Shown here in pieces: positions 30,321 through 40,330 of a stretch of 64,000 bases of DNA. Source of the stretch: Sugiyamaella lignohabitans. Taxonomy: Eukaryota > Ascomycota > Dipodascomycetes > Dipodascales > Trichomonascaceae. Below the pieces are notes generated by a model. The model was given only the letters and a program-made list of their open reading frames with translations, was not told where the DNA came from and made no database searches. The DNA lies in assembly GCF_001640025.1 (NCBI RefSeq), contig NC_031672.1, positions 2,914,001-2,978,000 on the forward strand, given 5' to 3'. A program made the translations under genes and the position numbers. Each line of letters starts with the position of its first letter. Within the stretch, counting starts at the first letter, position 1.

Positions 30321-30362
30321 TCAGTTTCCTGTAATAATAAATGACTTTTACGTGACCCGCTC

Positions 30363-30659
30363 TGCCTCCGGCGGCTGGGGCTCCGCCCCAGACCCTGGTT
30401 GCTCCTCTCGCTTCGCTCGAGTCGTTTCCGCGGCTGTCCCAGCAAACCCCCAATGGTTATATGCCATCAGTCGACTCCAGTAGCACTGGGACGTCGCAAA
30501 AACGACTCGAGCGAAGCGAGAGGCGCCACGGGGTCTGGGGCAGAGCCCCAGCCGCCGGAGGCAGTCCGAGTAGAGAAGTTACTGGGATCGTCGCGGAACC
30601 GACTTGAGCGCAGCGAGAGGAGCCACGGGGTCTGGGGCAGAGCCCAGCCGCCGGAAGCA
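30363..30659. repeat. GC palindromic element with extra right arm
   Basis: Left arm 30363-30423 (CTCGAG type), right arm 30504-30563 (CTCGAG type) and a second, slightly damaged right arm 30600-30659. It lies between the convergent GH3 (43 bp after its stop) and GH115 (41 bp after its stop). Confidence 0.9.
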
Positions 30660-30699
30660 GGCCGGGTAGAGAAGTGTAATTATAAATTGATCTATGATT

Positions 30700-33600
30700 T
30701 TATACCAGGGTTGCACCCTTGAAGATTTTCTGGTCAAGACGCAGACTGCCTCTTAGAGTTTGGAAGATTCCGTGGCTTTTGGGAGTGCCTTTTTTCTCCC
30801 CGAGGTTGGGGGTGGTGGTGGAGTCGGAGGTTGTTTCGTCTTGGTTGTTGCCGTGTCTGGCTCCGTCTCTCTCGGGGATACCTTGGCCCTCTCGGTTAGG
30901 AATTCGGAGTCTTACTGGTACAAGAATATCTTGTTCTTCTTCTTCCTTCTTTTGACCGGCTCGGCGACTCTCGGGGGGTCCAAAGTAACTGTCTCTGACA
31001 CCGCCAAGGTCGACTACCAGCTTTTGGAACACCACACCAGGCTCAACAGCCCACACCTTGATCTTATGAGCACCAGGTGAGATCAGGTGCGATGAAGAGG
31101 GTGTCCAGTAGTTGTTAGAGACAGCCTCTTCCCAGCCTTCAGGGAGTTGTCCGTACTCCGAACTGGGAACAACTTGAACGATCTTGGGTGTCTCGTCGTC
31201 AACGGCAATGGCATATTTGAGTGGTCTACCTTCACCGTTGAAGTTCAATGAAGGTGCTGTGTAAACAGTGATATTGGCCAAAGTGGTTGGGGAGAAAGTG
31301 TAGATATCGTACTCGAGGTATGGAGACGAAGGGGCGTGCTGAAGACCGGCCAGAACAGGGTATAAAGTGACACCGGATAAGGTGTGACCGAAGTTAGGAA
31401 TAGTGACGTAATGAGCTTCATCAGACGATGTGTTCTTCGAGTAGTGTTCAGCTTCAATACTGACATGTCTATCAGACTCGATAAAGCCGTCCTTGTAATC
31501 GGTGGGGATCTTAGTGTTGTTAAGAGGAACGTACAGACCCATGTGACCCTCGTGAGTACCGCCAAAACTACGAGGAGTCTTGTCGGAAGGAACAAAGCTG
31601 AAAGCAACCTTGACTTGCGATGAACCAGCAGGAGCACGGGTCCAGTCAACGTGAATATGAGCTCTGGAATCGGCCGAATCAGTACCACAAACAGTTCCTG
31701 ACGAAGGAGTGATGGTGACATAGTCGACTTCAGACTTGAGCTCCCATTTAGAACACTTTCTCTCTCTGGAGAAGATATCGACATATCGAGTTGAAGGTCC
31801 ATATGGGTCCATAGGGAGAGTAGTCAAAGCCTTTCCACCGAGTTCGTGGTATCTATCATCTCCTGGAACAGTGGCATAGCTTCCTTCAATACCAATACCA
31901 ACGGTACCGGCCAAAGCGTCCATTTGATCTTGAACAAGACGAACTGGAGGAAGAGCATCACGCATGGGTTGTTGCCAATAGTTGTAACCCAAGTGAGTTT
32001 GATCCATCATGTGGTTCCACTTGCCATCTAACAAATCATGGTAGTCATCAGTGAGTTGCTTGTCAGCCTTCAGGAGATCAAACACAGAGAATGCCATTCT
32101 ATTCGAGCTAGAACGCTTCTGCTCAACATAGAGGTAATTCTTGGCAGCATTGATATAAATCTGGTAGACAACGTGACCGGCCTTGATGGGGTGGAGAATC
32201 ATTTGGAAGAAAGCAGCTCTCTTGGATTCAGGAAGACGAGCATTGACCTTTTCAGCTCTCTCCTCGAGTTTAGCCCATTTAGCCAATGCAATTTCAGCTT
32301 CGTTATAATTGAGAATACTGAAAGTATCAACATCAACCAACTCGAACTTTCTCCAAGCAGCGTATTTACTGAAAGTATCTGCAAGATAAGCAATCTCTTC
32401 GGACTCGGTCTTACCGAATTCTCGTTCAGCCCACAAAAGAGTCCACTCATCAATGTTGTCATAACTCCATCTGTTGATATCATAAGCCAAATCAAAGTAG
32501 TAATTGATGGGAAGCTCAAGAGGTTTCAAGTCACCGACGTTCAAAATCCATACTTTATCAGCTTGACGTTGGTAAGCCAAGTGCAATTGTTCGTAAGTTC
32601 TTTGAAGAGAAACAGTGTTGAGCCATTTATAATCACGAGGATCACCAACATAATCAAAGTGGTAGTACAAACCAGCACCACCTTCTCTCTCAAGTTCATG
32701 AGGAAGAGGCAGTCTACGAATGTTACCCCAGTTGTCGTCACTCCAAAGAAGAGTCACATCGTCTGGAACAGGCATACCACCTTCGTAGTATCCCATGACC
32801 TCCTTGTAAATACACCACATTTGAGGAATCTCATTCAGCGACTTTTCAGGATTAGCATCCTTAAGAATCTCTCTTTGAGCCTTGACTGCGCTCTGAACAA
32901 CCTTAATAGCGTCTTCTCTATCGAGATCCATTTCAAAGTCATCAAAACCACGCATTCTACACATGTTAGTTTCCAAATCACCTGGATATTCGGAATATAA
33001 CTGGACTTACCCCAAATTATAGATTCCCTCGTAGGGCTTAGCACGCTCAACTCCGTACTTGAAGAAGGGTCGAATGCCCTCTTCATTGATATTCCATTGC
33101 CAGATACCCTCGCCAAATCTGGGCCACTCGTCCTTGGCTCGGAGAAGAGGCTCAGTATGACTGGTACCCATGACAATACCGAAAGCATCGGCCAAAGGCT
33201 GATTCTCATAATCATCAACATTGAACATACTTCCCCACATGGTAGGCCACATGTAATTACCACGAGAACGGAGAATCAGTTCAAAAACAAGCGAATAGAA
33301 ATGTCTGTTGAAACCAGCGCCATACTTTCCATGTTCAAAGTTCTCCTCGACCCAATTGGTCAAACAAGGAGCCTCGTCATTAAGGAACAAACCACGGTAT
33401 TTGATAGAAGGGGAACCCTGGTTCTTAACTGTGTTCAATGCAAAGATGTCGCTATGGCTCTGTGGAGGAACGTCTCCCCAGTAATAGAATGGAGATACTC
33501 CAATTTGTTCAGAAATATCGTACAAACCAAACGTAGTACCACGTTTATCACTTCCAGCAATGACCAAAGCTTTAGGAACATTGGGAAGAGGAGAATCCAC

Positions 33601-34086
33601 CAAAACTGAAACATAAGCCTCCCATTTGCCTTGGACTTGAGAGACATCGATCTTACCAGACGAGATCAATTGATCTATGATCTTGGACTTGCCAATTGTA
33701 CCAGCAATAATGACAGTATTAGCAGAAGCACCGGAAGTTTCGAACCCATGAGCCTCAATTACAGCAGGTTCTTCAGAAACTTTATATTCCTGATCACTGA
33801 CAGGAACTGCGTATTCATATTTACCAGTCTTTTCGTTAGCATTTTGAATCTGGACCGTTAAATTAGTACCAGTAACTTTCCCGAAATCACCCGCCAAATC
33901 AACAGCAGTTCTTAATACACCCCAGAACTCGCTTCCATCCAAAAGAATCTCTCCCTTGAACCCAGCACCTGCTAATCGCAGAGAACCAGTCTGAGATTCA
34001 AACCCGACGGTCTGATTTCCACCCAAAGCCGAAACACCAGCAATAGGCAGAGCCGCCAATAAAAGGCGTTTCAAGCTGAACTTCAT
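30700..34086 (-). CDS. Secreted GH115 xylan alpha-1,2-glucuronidase, two exons
   Basis: Exons 34086-33011 and 32956-30700 give 1110 residues. The 54-bp intron (33010-32957) has GTAAGT, ACTAAC and TAG, and splicing joins YEGIYNLG to MRGFDD, as in the family. A signal peptide is present (MKFSLKRLLLAALPIAGVSA). Family blocks include LNDEAPCLTNWVEENF, NYMWPTMWGSMF, and GGMPVPDDVTLLWSDDNWGN. GH115 enzymes remove 4-O-methyl-glucuronic acid from internal and terminal xylose residues of glucuronoxylan, as known from Scheffersomyces stipitis. The last ~100 residues are a charged, low-complexity tail (KKEEEEQD and following) not expected in the family. Without the intron the gene appears as two separate frames. 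Confidence 0.92.
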
Positions 34087-34567
34087 GTCTGATCTCCAGT
34101 GCCTGACTGATTGACTGACTGGGTGAAGTTCAACAATTGAAGAAAGAAATTAAACTGCCTGACAAACTAGCATTCTCAGAAATAATAGCTGACAATATTG
34201 TATATAAATACGATATTAGGACTGTTAGCCCATCTGCCTGCTCGGAGACGTGCCCCACCATGCTCCACAATACCCCTCCTCCCCCTGGCAAGACTGGATG
34301 TAGTCAAAAGTGGGAGCCTCGCATATGCCATGTGGGGGTCCTATCTCGCTGTCGATCATTTTACCCGATGCACGCACGTCGAGAATTACCAGAATATATT
34401 TCGCCATAAAAATTTATATCACCACGAAAACGACCGTGTGGGGGAGTGTGGGATGACAAGCACGCCTGTCACTATTAACCGAAACATGCCTGACATTTCT
34501 TTTTTTTTTTTTCCTCTGGGTAGTTCAAGGGACTTCAGATAAGATAGAGATGGGGGTAGTGCCCTGG
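34087..34567. other. Promoter region of GH115 gene
   Basis: About 480 bp upstream of the GH115 ATG. On its strand there is a TATTTATATAC box near 34199-34210 and GGCTAAC (34230-34224), one base off the XlnR-type GGCTAAA. A 14-T run lies at 34499-34512. No gene is seen. Confidence 0.5.
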
Positions 34568-34700
34568 TGCCTCCGGCGGCTGGGGCTCCGCCCCAGGTAG
34601 CTCCTGCTTCGCAGGAGATTTCCCGGCATTGTCGAAGCCCGACTCGAGCGCAGCGAGAGGAGCCGGGGGGTCTGGGGCGCAGCCCCAGCCGCCGGAGGCA
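34568..34700. repeat. GC palindromic element, left arm shortened
   Basis: The left arm lacks the ACCCCG segment (CTGGGGCTCCGCCCCAGGTAGCTCC), the right arm is complete and CTCGAG type. It ends 47 bp after the stop of the SGNH esterase gene. Confidence 0.9.
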
Positions 34701-34746
34701 GGAGGAGACCCGTGGTTGTGGTGCGAGAGGGGGTTTATTGTACAGT

Positions 34747-35560
34747 CTAGTTAGGGATGCCGTGGTCAATGAAGCCGGGGATGTCCTTTTTGACGGTTTC
34801 CCAAAGGGGGAAATGCGAGGGGATGTTGTCGAAGTGCAATTTGGGGTAGTGGGTCTCAATGGTCTTGAGGAGTTCGTTGTAGAGGATTTTGTATCCTTGG
34901 GAGCTGAAATGAATGCCGTCGACGAAAAGCTCATCGCAATTGGCACCGCCTTTCTCGCCAGGGTGAATATCTCCTTCTTTATACCCGAGGGTGCTGGCGA
35001 ATGCATGCCAGAGATCTACAAATGGCACCTCGAGCTCCTGACTCACTTTCTTGGCGGCCTCGGAGTACTGTAAATTTCTCGTCGAACTTCTACTTGGATC
35101 CGTTCCGCCGTGAAGTGTTGGTCCAATGATAATTGGTTTGGTTCCAATTGATTTGATTTGTCCAGTAATATATCTTAGATTCTCTTGATAGTCGTCAATT
35201 GACACTAACGCATCAGCATTAGTACAGGCATCATTGGTGCCGAAGAATACCGTCATGAGCTCGATTTTGCTGTTAACAGCTTCATTTTTCAGGATATGCG
35301 AGATGAAATGTTTAGTAACACGGGTGTTGTAACCGCCAAAACCACGAACTATCACGTCCAGTTTACAGCTGTAATCTGAATCAATACCGTTAGAAATATA
35401 CATGATTATGCGGGACGGACAATCAGCTCGTCGAACCCAAACACTTACCATCAGCTAAAGCAGGAGCAAGATTAAACCCAATTTCCTGGTTAAAACTGCG
35501 TCTTGTAATTGAGTCTCCAAAGAGAACAAACTTGTTTAATTGGAAATCAATTGTCGCCAT
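34747..35560 (-). CDS. IAH1: SGNH/GDSL esterase, Iah1-like, two exons
   Basis: Exons 35560-35449 and 35375-34747 give 246 residues. The 73-bp intron has GTAAGT and a TCTAAC branch site, and splicing joins NLAPALAD to DYSCKLDVIVRGFGGYNT. All SGNH blocks are visible: Ser in FGDSIT, Gly in RGFGGYNT, Asn in FFGTNDA, and the Asp/His pair in DGIHFSSQGY. S. cerevisiae Iah1 hydrolyses isoamyl acetate and other small acetate esters. There is no signal peptide, so extracellular xylan deacetylation is unlikely, though its place between xylan genes allows an intracellular acetyl-oligosaccharide role (inference). It shares a promoter region with the divergent aldo-keto reductase. Confidence 0.88.
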
Positions 35561-36018
35561 TTCGTTATCTAACGGCCCAGTGAGGATGTTGTTGACAAGA
35601 TTGCAGATAATCGTGATTCACAGATCCTGGATCATGATATATATGCGTTTGGCGGATATGCATGCAAGTTCGGGAATCTGTGGGGGTCCTGCGGTCCTGC
35701 GGTTCTGGGGGTTCTGGGGGTGCAGATGGCGCCGCAGAGAGTTGGTAAGCATATGCAGGATAGGAGTGAGTGACCCCCAAACCTTTTAGACCACTGTATA
35801 CTCCAGTTGAATTGTCTCACTAACTGACTTGCAATCTGCCTATGTGCCCATAAAACTGGAATATATATAAACGGACATAAACCATTGGTTTGTTTTTTGG
35901 ATAGATCTGGATTCAGCATTTGGTAGACTGACTAACAATCAATTAATCAAACTAACTAATAAGTTGAGGAATTAAGGAACCAGCTCAGAACCCAGAACTC
36001 AGAATACAGAACGATACA
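35561..36018. other. Divergent promoter region IAH1-like / aldo-keto reductase
   Basis: A 458-bp intergenic region with a TATATATAAACG box at 35863-35874, placed for the rightward reductase. A G/T-rich stretch (GGTTCTGGGGG, 35700-35720) is present. No other feature is seen. Confidence 0.5.
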
Positions 36019-36909
36019 ATGACTGTCAATGAAACCGTGAAATTGAGCTCTGGATATGAAATGCCAGTTATTGGCTTTGGCACCGGAGGTCTTAAAGGAC
36101 CCGAGGGTCAAGAACAAATTCTCAAGGCAATTGAGACAGGATATCGCAGTTTCGACACTGCTGAAGCCTATAGAAACGAGGAAGATGTTGGCATTGCCAT
36201 TAAGAAGAGCAATGTCCCCAGAAAAGATATATTTATTATTTCCAAGATGTGGCCCACTTCAATGAAACCCGAATCAGTGCGAAAAGTCGTCAACAGCAGT
36301 CTTGAGAAACTCGGGGTTGACTACATTGATCTGTACCTAATTCACTGGCCCATCAGTTTCACAGACGGACCCGAACAAGGCAAAGTGATTCTCGACGACC
36401 CCCAAGTGCCAACTATCGATACCTGGCGAGAACTCGAGAAGTTTGTCGAACAGGGCAAACTACGATCTATCGGTGTATCCAACTTCACCATTCCCAAACT
36501 GACCAAACTGCTTAAAGAGGCTAAAATCAAGCCCGCCGTCAACCAAGTCGAAGGCCATCCCAACTTCCAGCAACCCGAGCTGTTGAAATACTGTCAAACC
36601 CAAGACATTTCCCTCATGTGCTATACCCCCCTCGGCAGAAACAATCACGGCGCACCCCGTCTCACCGAGCACCCTGTGATCCAAGAACTGTCCAAGAGTC
36701 TCAACATCGAGCCCGCTACACTCCTCATCAACTGGGCCGTTCAAAGAGGAACTGTCGTCATCCCCAAAACGTCCAACCCAGCCCGACTCCAAGCCAACCT
36801 CCAACGAGTCACTCTCCCCGACTCAGCCATGGAAGAAATCAACCGCCTCGAGACCGGCAAACGGAACATCAACCCACTCTACTGGGGAGTCGACGTGTTC
36901 CAAGACTAA
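36019..36909 (+). CDS. Aldo-keto reductase
   Basis: This 296-residue protein is a complete AKR barrel. The catalytic tetrad is visible as Asp46 and Tyr51 (FDTAEAY), Lys76 (SKMW) and His109 (LIHWP). NAD(P)H-binding segments WAVQRGTVVIPKTSNPARL lie near the C-terminus. AKRs reduce aldehydes, ketones and sugars with NADPH. The protein is shorter than classical xylose reductases (about 320 residues) and has IPKT rather than IPKS-N, so it is closer to Gcy1/Ypr1-type or 2,5-diketogluconate reductases. Its neighbours suggest pentose or hemicellulose breakdown, but the substrate is not shown by the sequence. Confidence 0.88.
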   Translation: MTVNETVKLSSGYEMPVIGFGTGGLKGPEGQEQILKAIETGYRSFDTAEAYRNEEDVGIAIKKSNVPRKDIFIISKMWPTSMKPESVRKVVNSSLEKLGVDYIDLYLIHWPISFTDGPEQGKVILDDPQVPTIDTWRELEKFVEQGKLRSIGVSNFTIPKLTKLLKEAKIKPAVNQVEGHPNFQQPELLKYCQTQDISLMCYTPLGRNNHGAPRLTEHPVIQELSKSLNIEPATLLINWAVQRGTVVIPKTSNPARLQANLQRVTLPDSAMEEINRLETGKRNINPLYWGVDVFQD

Positions 36910-36942
36910 ATAACAAATAGATCCTGTGCGGTGGCCAGAGGG

Positions 36943-37081
36943 TGCCTCCGGCGGCTGGGGCTCCGCCCCAGACCCTGGTTGCTCCTGCTTCGCAGGAGAT
37001 GGCCGAGACCGTCGCGAAACCGACTCGAGCGAAGCGAGAGGAGCCACGGGGTCTGGGGCAGAGCCCCAGCCGCCGGAGGCA
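36943..37081. repeat. GC palindromic element, complete, canonical
   Basis: One of the cleanest copies: TGCCTCCGGCGG, CTGGGGCTCCGCCCCAG, CTCCTGCTTCGCAGGAG, spacer AGATGGCCGAGACCGTCGCG, CGACTCGAGCGAAGCGAG, CTGGGGCAGAGCCCCAG, CCGCCGGAGGCA. It starts 34 bp after the reductase stop. Confidence 0.95.
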
Positions 37082-37914
37082 GACGGCCCCCCAACCGGAG
37101 ATAGCTGGTTCCCCAATGCGGATGGAGGGGCCGTGATGCAGGGGACCCCACGGCACGGACGAAAAAGAAATGCGCGGGGGGTCGATTTGTGGGCGATCGG
37201 CGGGCTCGAGGGCGGGGTGCGATACGAAACCGAGTAGTTTGGGATGACGGACGGACTTGAGACAGAATGCGTGGGGATTCACACGTATTGGGTCTAGCTC
37301 GTTTGGTTTAATGCTCATGGATGACGGTGGAGTGCGCTGCGGTGTCTGCGTGATATCGCAATCAGGCATGCCACCAGTCTTAGCTGTTACTGTTCTCGGA
37401 ATGGTCGCAGTTGCTAGCGGCTGGATTAAGTAGCAAAAGACCAGACCAGACCAGGGCGGAGTTAGCAGTCTGTAGCTAAGGCCAGAGCCAGAGCCAGAGC
37501 GATTTGTCTATTATTAGTGGAGAATCGGTTTCCTAATGGGCAAAATCAAATCATATCAAATCATCAGATGGTTGAAGATCACCCGAGATCTTCACGTCCC
37601 GTTGAGCTAACCCCTCTTTTCAAATGCTTAACTTGCCTGAATTGCGGGGAATTTAACCGGACTCCTGCTTACTTTGCCCTTAAACTTTCAAAAACAATCG
37701 CCTGCGAAGTTGCTCATCAGCAGCAGCTGCTGCTGTACCATCATGCCACCGTCTGCATGATAAGCTTTGCTGCGATCCCCCGCTCGCAGACAGATCCATC
37801 CAACCGGAACACATCCTACCCCTCCTCTCGCTCGATCTTCTGTTAGAAACGGAGCCCACCACCAGCCGAAACGTAAACTGGGACAAAAAAAAAGGACACA
37901 AGCAGCAAAAAATA
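37082..37914. other. Intergenic region between reductase and tRNA-Glu
   Basis: About 830 bp with a GC-rich first part and ordinary composition later. Short direct repeats (ccagaccagacc, gccagagccagagccagag) occur at 37440-37500. No supported gene. Confidence 0.5.
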
Positions 37915-37986
37915 CTCCGATACTGGGAATCGAACCCAGAACTGCTCGGTGAAAGCGAACCGTGCTAGCCGTTACACTATATCGGA
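37915..37986 (-). tRNA. tRNA-Glu (UUC)
   Basis: The 72-nt gene has a TCCGATA/TATCGGA acceptor stem with G discriminator, the box A-like TAGTGTAACGGCTAGCA and box B GGTTCGATTCC. The anticodon stem GTTCG/CGAGC closes the loop CTTTCAC, giving anticodon TTC. No intron. It lies on the minus strand, beside a diverged GC element at 38049. Confidence 0.96.
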
Positions 37987-38048
37987 ATTTCTGGAAAAAC
38001 AGCTCCCCAACCCCACTAGACAAGCAACTTCACTGAGGGAGCGAGGCC

Positions 38049-38184
38049 TGCCTATGGCGGCTGGGGCTCTGTCCCAGACCCCTTTGCTTCTCTCGCTGGG
38101 CTCGAGTGCGTGTCGACGGTCCCAACAACTTCCTGCAAAGCAGGAGCACCGGGGTCTAGGGCGCAGCCCCAACCGCCGGAGGCA
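38049..38184. repeat. GC palindromic element, diverged copy
   Basis: Same layout as the reverse-orientation copies, but with scattered substitutions: TGCCTATGGCGG, CTGGGGCTCTGTCCCAG, CTCGCTGGGCTCGAG, TTCCTGCAAAGCAGGAG. The stems no longer pair fully, so this is probably an older insertion. It lies 69 bp after the sugar transporter stop. Confidence 0.9.
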
Positions 38185-38252
38185 TCAGACCCCCCCAGAG
38201 CAGTTTTAGGATACAAAATATCATATATTGCTACAAACTAATATAAAAAACA

Positions 38253-39833
38253 CTAAGCGCGTCCGTTGTGGGCTTGCTCGACCTCCTCGATGATGTGGGC
38301 GTCAGTGAGGACGTCTTCGCCGAAGACACGGTTGACCTCCTCCAAGGACAGTCTCTTGGTCTCGGGGAAGAACAAGTAGATGACAATGAAGTTGACCAGG
38401 TTCAAACAACAGTACAAGATGTAGTACTTCCAGGAAATGGCTCCCATGGCAATGGGGGACACGAATCCGTTGAAGAGAAGGACTCCGGTCAAGAAAAAGG
38501 TGTGGATTACGTAACCCTTAGCACGCAAGTGGAAGGGAACGACTTCGGTCATGTAGGTGGTGGGGATGGCCAAGTATGCCATGACGAAGAAGAGGTAGAA
38601 GATGAAAATCATGGCAATGACACCCTTGGAAAGACTCTGGTTCTTGAAGTCCTCTTGAGCGTTACGGGCAGACAGAATGGTGAAGATGGTGTAGTTGATC
38701 ATGTTGAAGAAAGATCCGATCAAGAACATACGTCTTCTGCCCACCTTCTCAATAGTGGTAAGAGAAACAAGACCGATGACGAAGTTAAAGACAGACAAAC
38801 ATCCGTTGAAAATAAGTTGTTGGTGAGAAGAAGTGATTCCGGCGTTGTCCAAGACAATGTGCAAGAAGTATGAAAGAACGGCGTTACCAGAAAGTTGGGT
38901 AAGAACTGGCAAGTACACAATAATGAACAATCTGTGGAGATTGGCCTTGGTCCGGAAGAAATCAAACCATTGAATGCCCTCTCTTTGCTTATCCATCTCA
39001 ATGGCATAGGTGATTTCAGCAAGCTCGTACTCTACAAGTTGACCACCCTTGGCCTCATCACCACCAGCGTGGTACTTAAGAAGGAACTCACGAGCCTTGG
39101 CAATGTTACCACGAGAAACGTGCCATCTGGGAGACTCGGGGATCCAGTAAAGAGCAGAAAGTTGAAGAAGAGGGAACAACATTTGAATGATCAAAGGAGT
39201 TCTCCACATCCAACTGGATCCGTTACTCCAGTTAGAGGTACCGTAAGTAGTCCAAGAGGCAATGATACCACCAAGACCGTAAAGAGCTTGAGAACAAGCA
39301 GTAACGTAGGGACGGTGAGTAGGATAAGTGACCTCAGCAATCAACAAAGGAGAAGCAGTGGTGGAAAGCAACACACCGAATCCGAGAATGAATCTACCCA
39401 CAGTGTACATGGCAAAGTTTTGAGAAGCAGTTTGAATGATGACACCAATGATGACAACAGAAGCACCAATAAGCAAGGTTCTAACTCTGCCCAATCTGTC
39501 ACAGAAGAAAGAAGTGAAAGGAAGAGCAAGCAAATTACCGTAAAGCATACCGTTGGAGGTAGCACCCAACTTGGCACCAGCAGGACTGCCAAAGTAGGTT
39601 TCCCACTCAGGCATGGATTGAAGACCGTTCAAAAGAGAGTTATCATAACCGTTGTAAATACCAGACAAGAATGTGAAAAACAAAATTAAATTGAGATGCA
39701 ACAAATGGGGGGTCTTGTACCAAGGACGGCCCCAGTCGGGGAGAATGTCATAGACGGACTCGTGTTGAGCCTTGAGGTCAACACCTTCCTCTTCGTGGTG
39801 GTCAACAGTAATCTTCTCTTCAGCGCTAGTCAT
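38253..39833 (-). CDS. MFS sugar transporter
   Basis: This 526-residue protein has about twelve hydrophobic segments and the sugar-porter signatures DRLGRVRTLLIG (loop 2-3), YWIPESPRWHVSRG (end of TM6), EKVGRRRMFLIG (loop 8-9) and FFPETKRLSLEEVNRVF (end of TM12). The N-terminal HESVYDILPDWGRPWY and the overall pattern fit the fungal lactose/oligosaccharide permease branch (Lac12-like) better than hexose transporters. Its position next to xylan enzymes suggests uptake of xylose, xylo-oligosaccharides or uronic-acid sugars; the substrate is inference. A TATATATAA box lies about 140 bp upstream. Confidence 0.88.
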   Translation of the reverse strand: MTSAEEKITVDHHEEEGVDLKAQHESVYDILPDWGRPWYKTPHLLHLNLILFFTFLSGIYNGYDNSLLNGLQSMPEWETYFGSPAGAKLGATSNGMLYGNLLALPFTSFFCDRLGRVRTLLIGASVVIIGVIIQTASQNFAMYTVGRFILGFGVLLSTTASPLLIAEVTYPTHRPYVTACSQALYGLGGIIASWTTYGTSNWSNGSSWMWRTPLIIQMLFPLLQLSALYWIPESPRWHVSRGNIAKAREFLLKYHAGGDEAKGGQLVEYELAEITYAIEMDKQREGIQWFDFFRTKANLHRLFIIVYLPVLTQLSGNAVLSYFLHIVLDNAGITSSHQQLIFNGCLSVFNFVIGLVSLTTIEKVGRRRMFLIGSFFNMINYTIFTILSARNAQEDFKNQSLSKGVIAMIFIFYLFFVMAYLAIPTTYMTEVVPFHLRAKGYVIHTFFLTGVLLFNGFVSPIAMGAISWKYYILYCCLNLVNFIVIYLFFPETKRLSLEEVNRVFGEDVLTDAHIIEEVEQAHNGRA

Positions 39834-40330
39834 TGTGATCCTATTTTGATCCTATTATGATCCTATTGTGGTCCAACTGGATATAGGTTGTTGTCGAAAA
39901 AAGTCGAAACAGTTGAAGATGAGAATAAAGAAAAGAGAATAAAAAAAAATCCGGGGATGGATTATCAGACATACTTATATATAAATCAAAACTGGAGGTA
40001 GGTTGATCTGGTCAAGCTTAAACGTTTGATGCGCGTCAAGGAGGGGTTAACGCATAACGCTAGTACCGGATAAAATGGATTTAGGTCAATCAAGGTTGTC
40101 AAGGTCAAGCAAAATGCGGGGGAGTTTGCATGGCATCACGATAATGTAGTCAGGAATCGATTGTATAGTGGGGTAGTCATTTAACCGGGGTCATATATTT
40201 ACATTTCTAATTATGCATCGTATGATGGTCTAGATATTGTACGAAGTGGGATGTAAAAGGGGGTTCATGTCAGTCATGAGGGGGGACTAGTGAAGGTGGG
40301 GCAGGGGGGAGGGGAAAATCACTCCTAAAA
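39834..40330. promoter_or_regulatory. Upstream region of the MFS transporter
   Basis: Reading toward the transporter there is GGTTAAA (40186-40180) and on the other strand GGATAAA (40068-40074), both GGNTAAA forms of the XlnR-type site. A TTATATATAA box lies near 39975-39984. The motif matches are short and could be chance in AT-rich DNA. Confidence 0.35.

Noticed and set aside
38268..38873. 201-codon frame antisense to the MFS transporter, and similar antisense frames at 32038 and 38895
   Set aside because: They are shadows of strongly codon-biased genes on the other strand and show no protein family signal.
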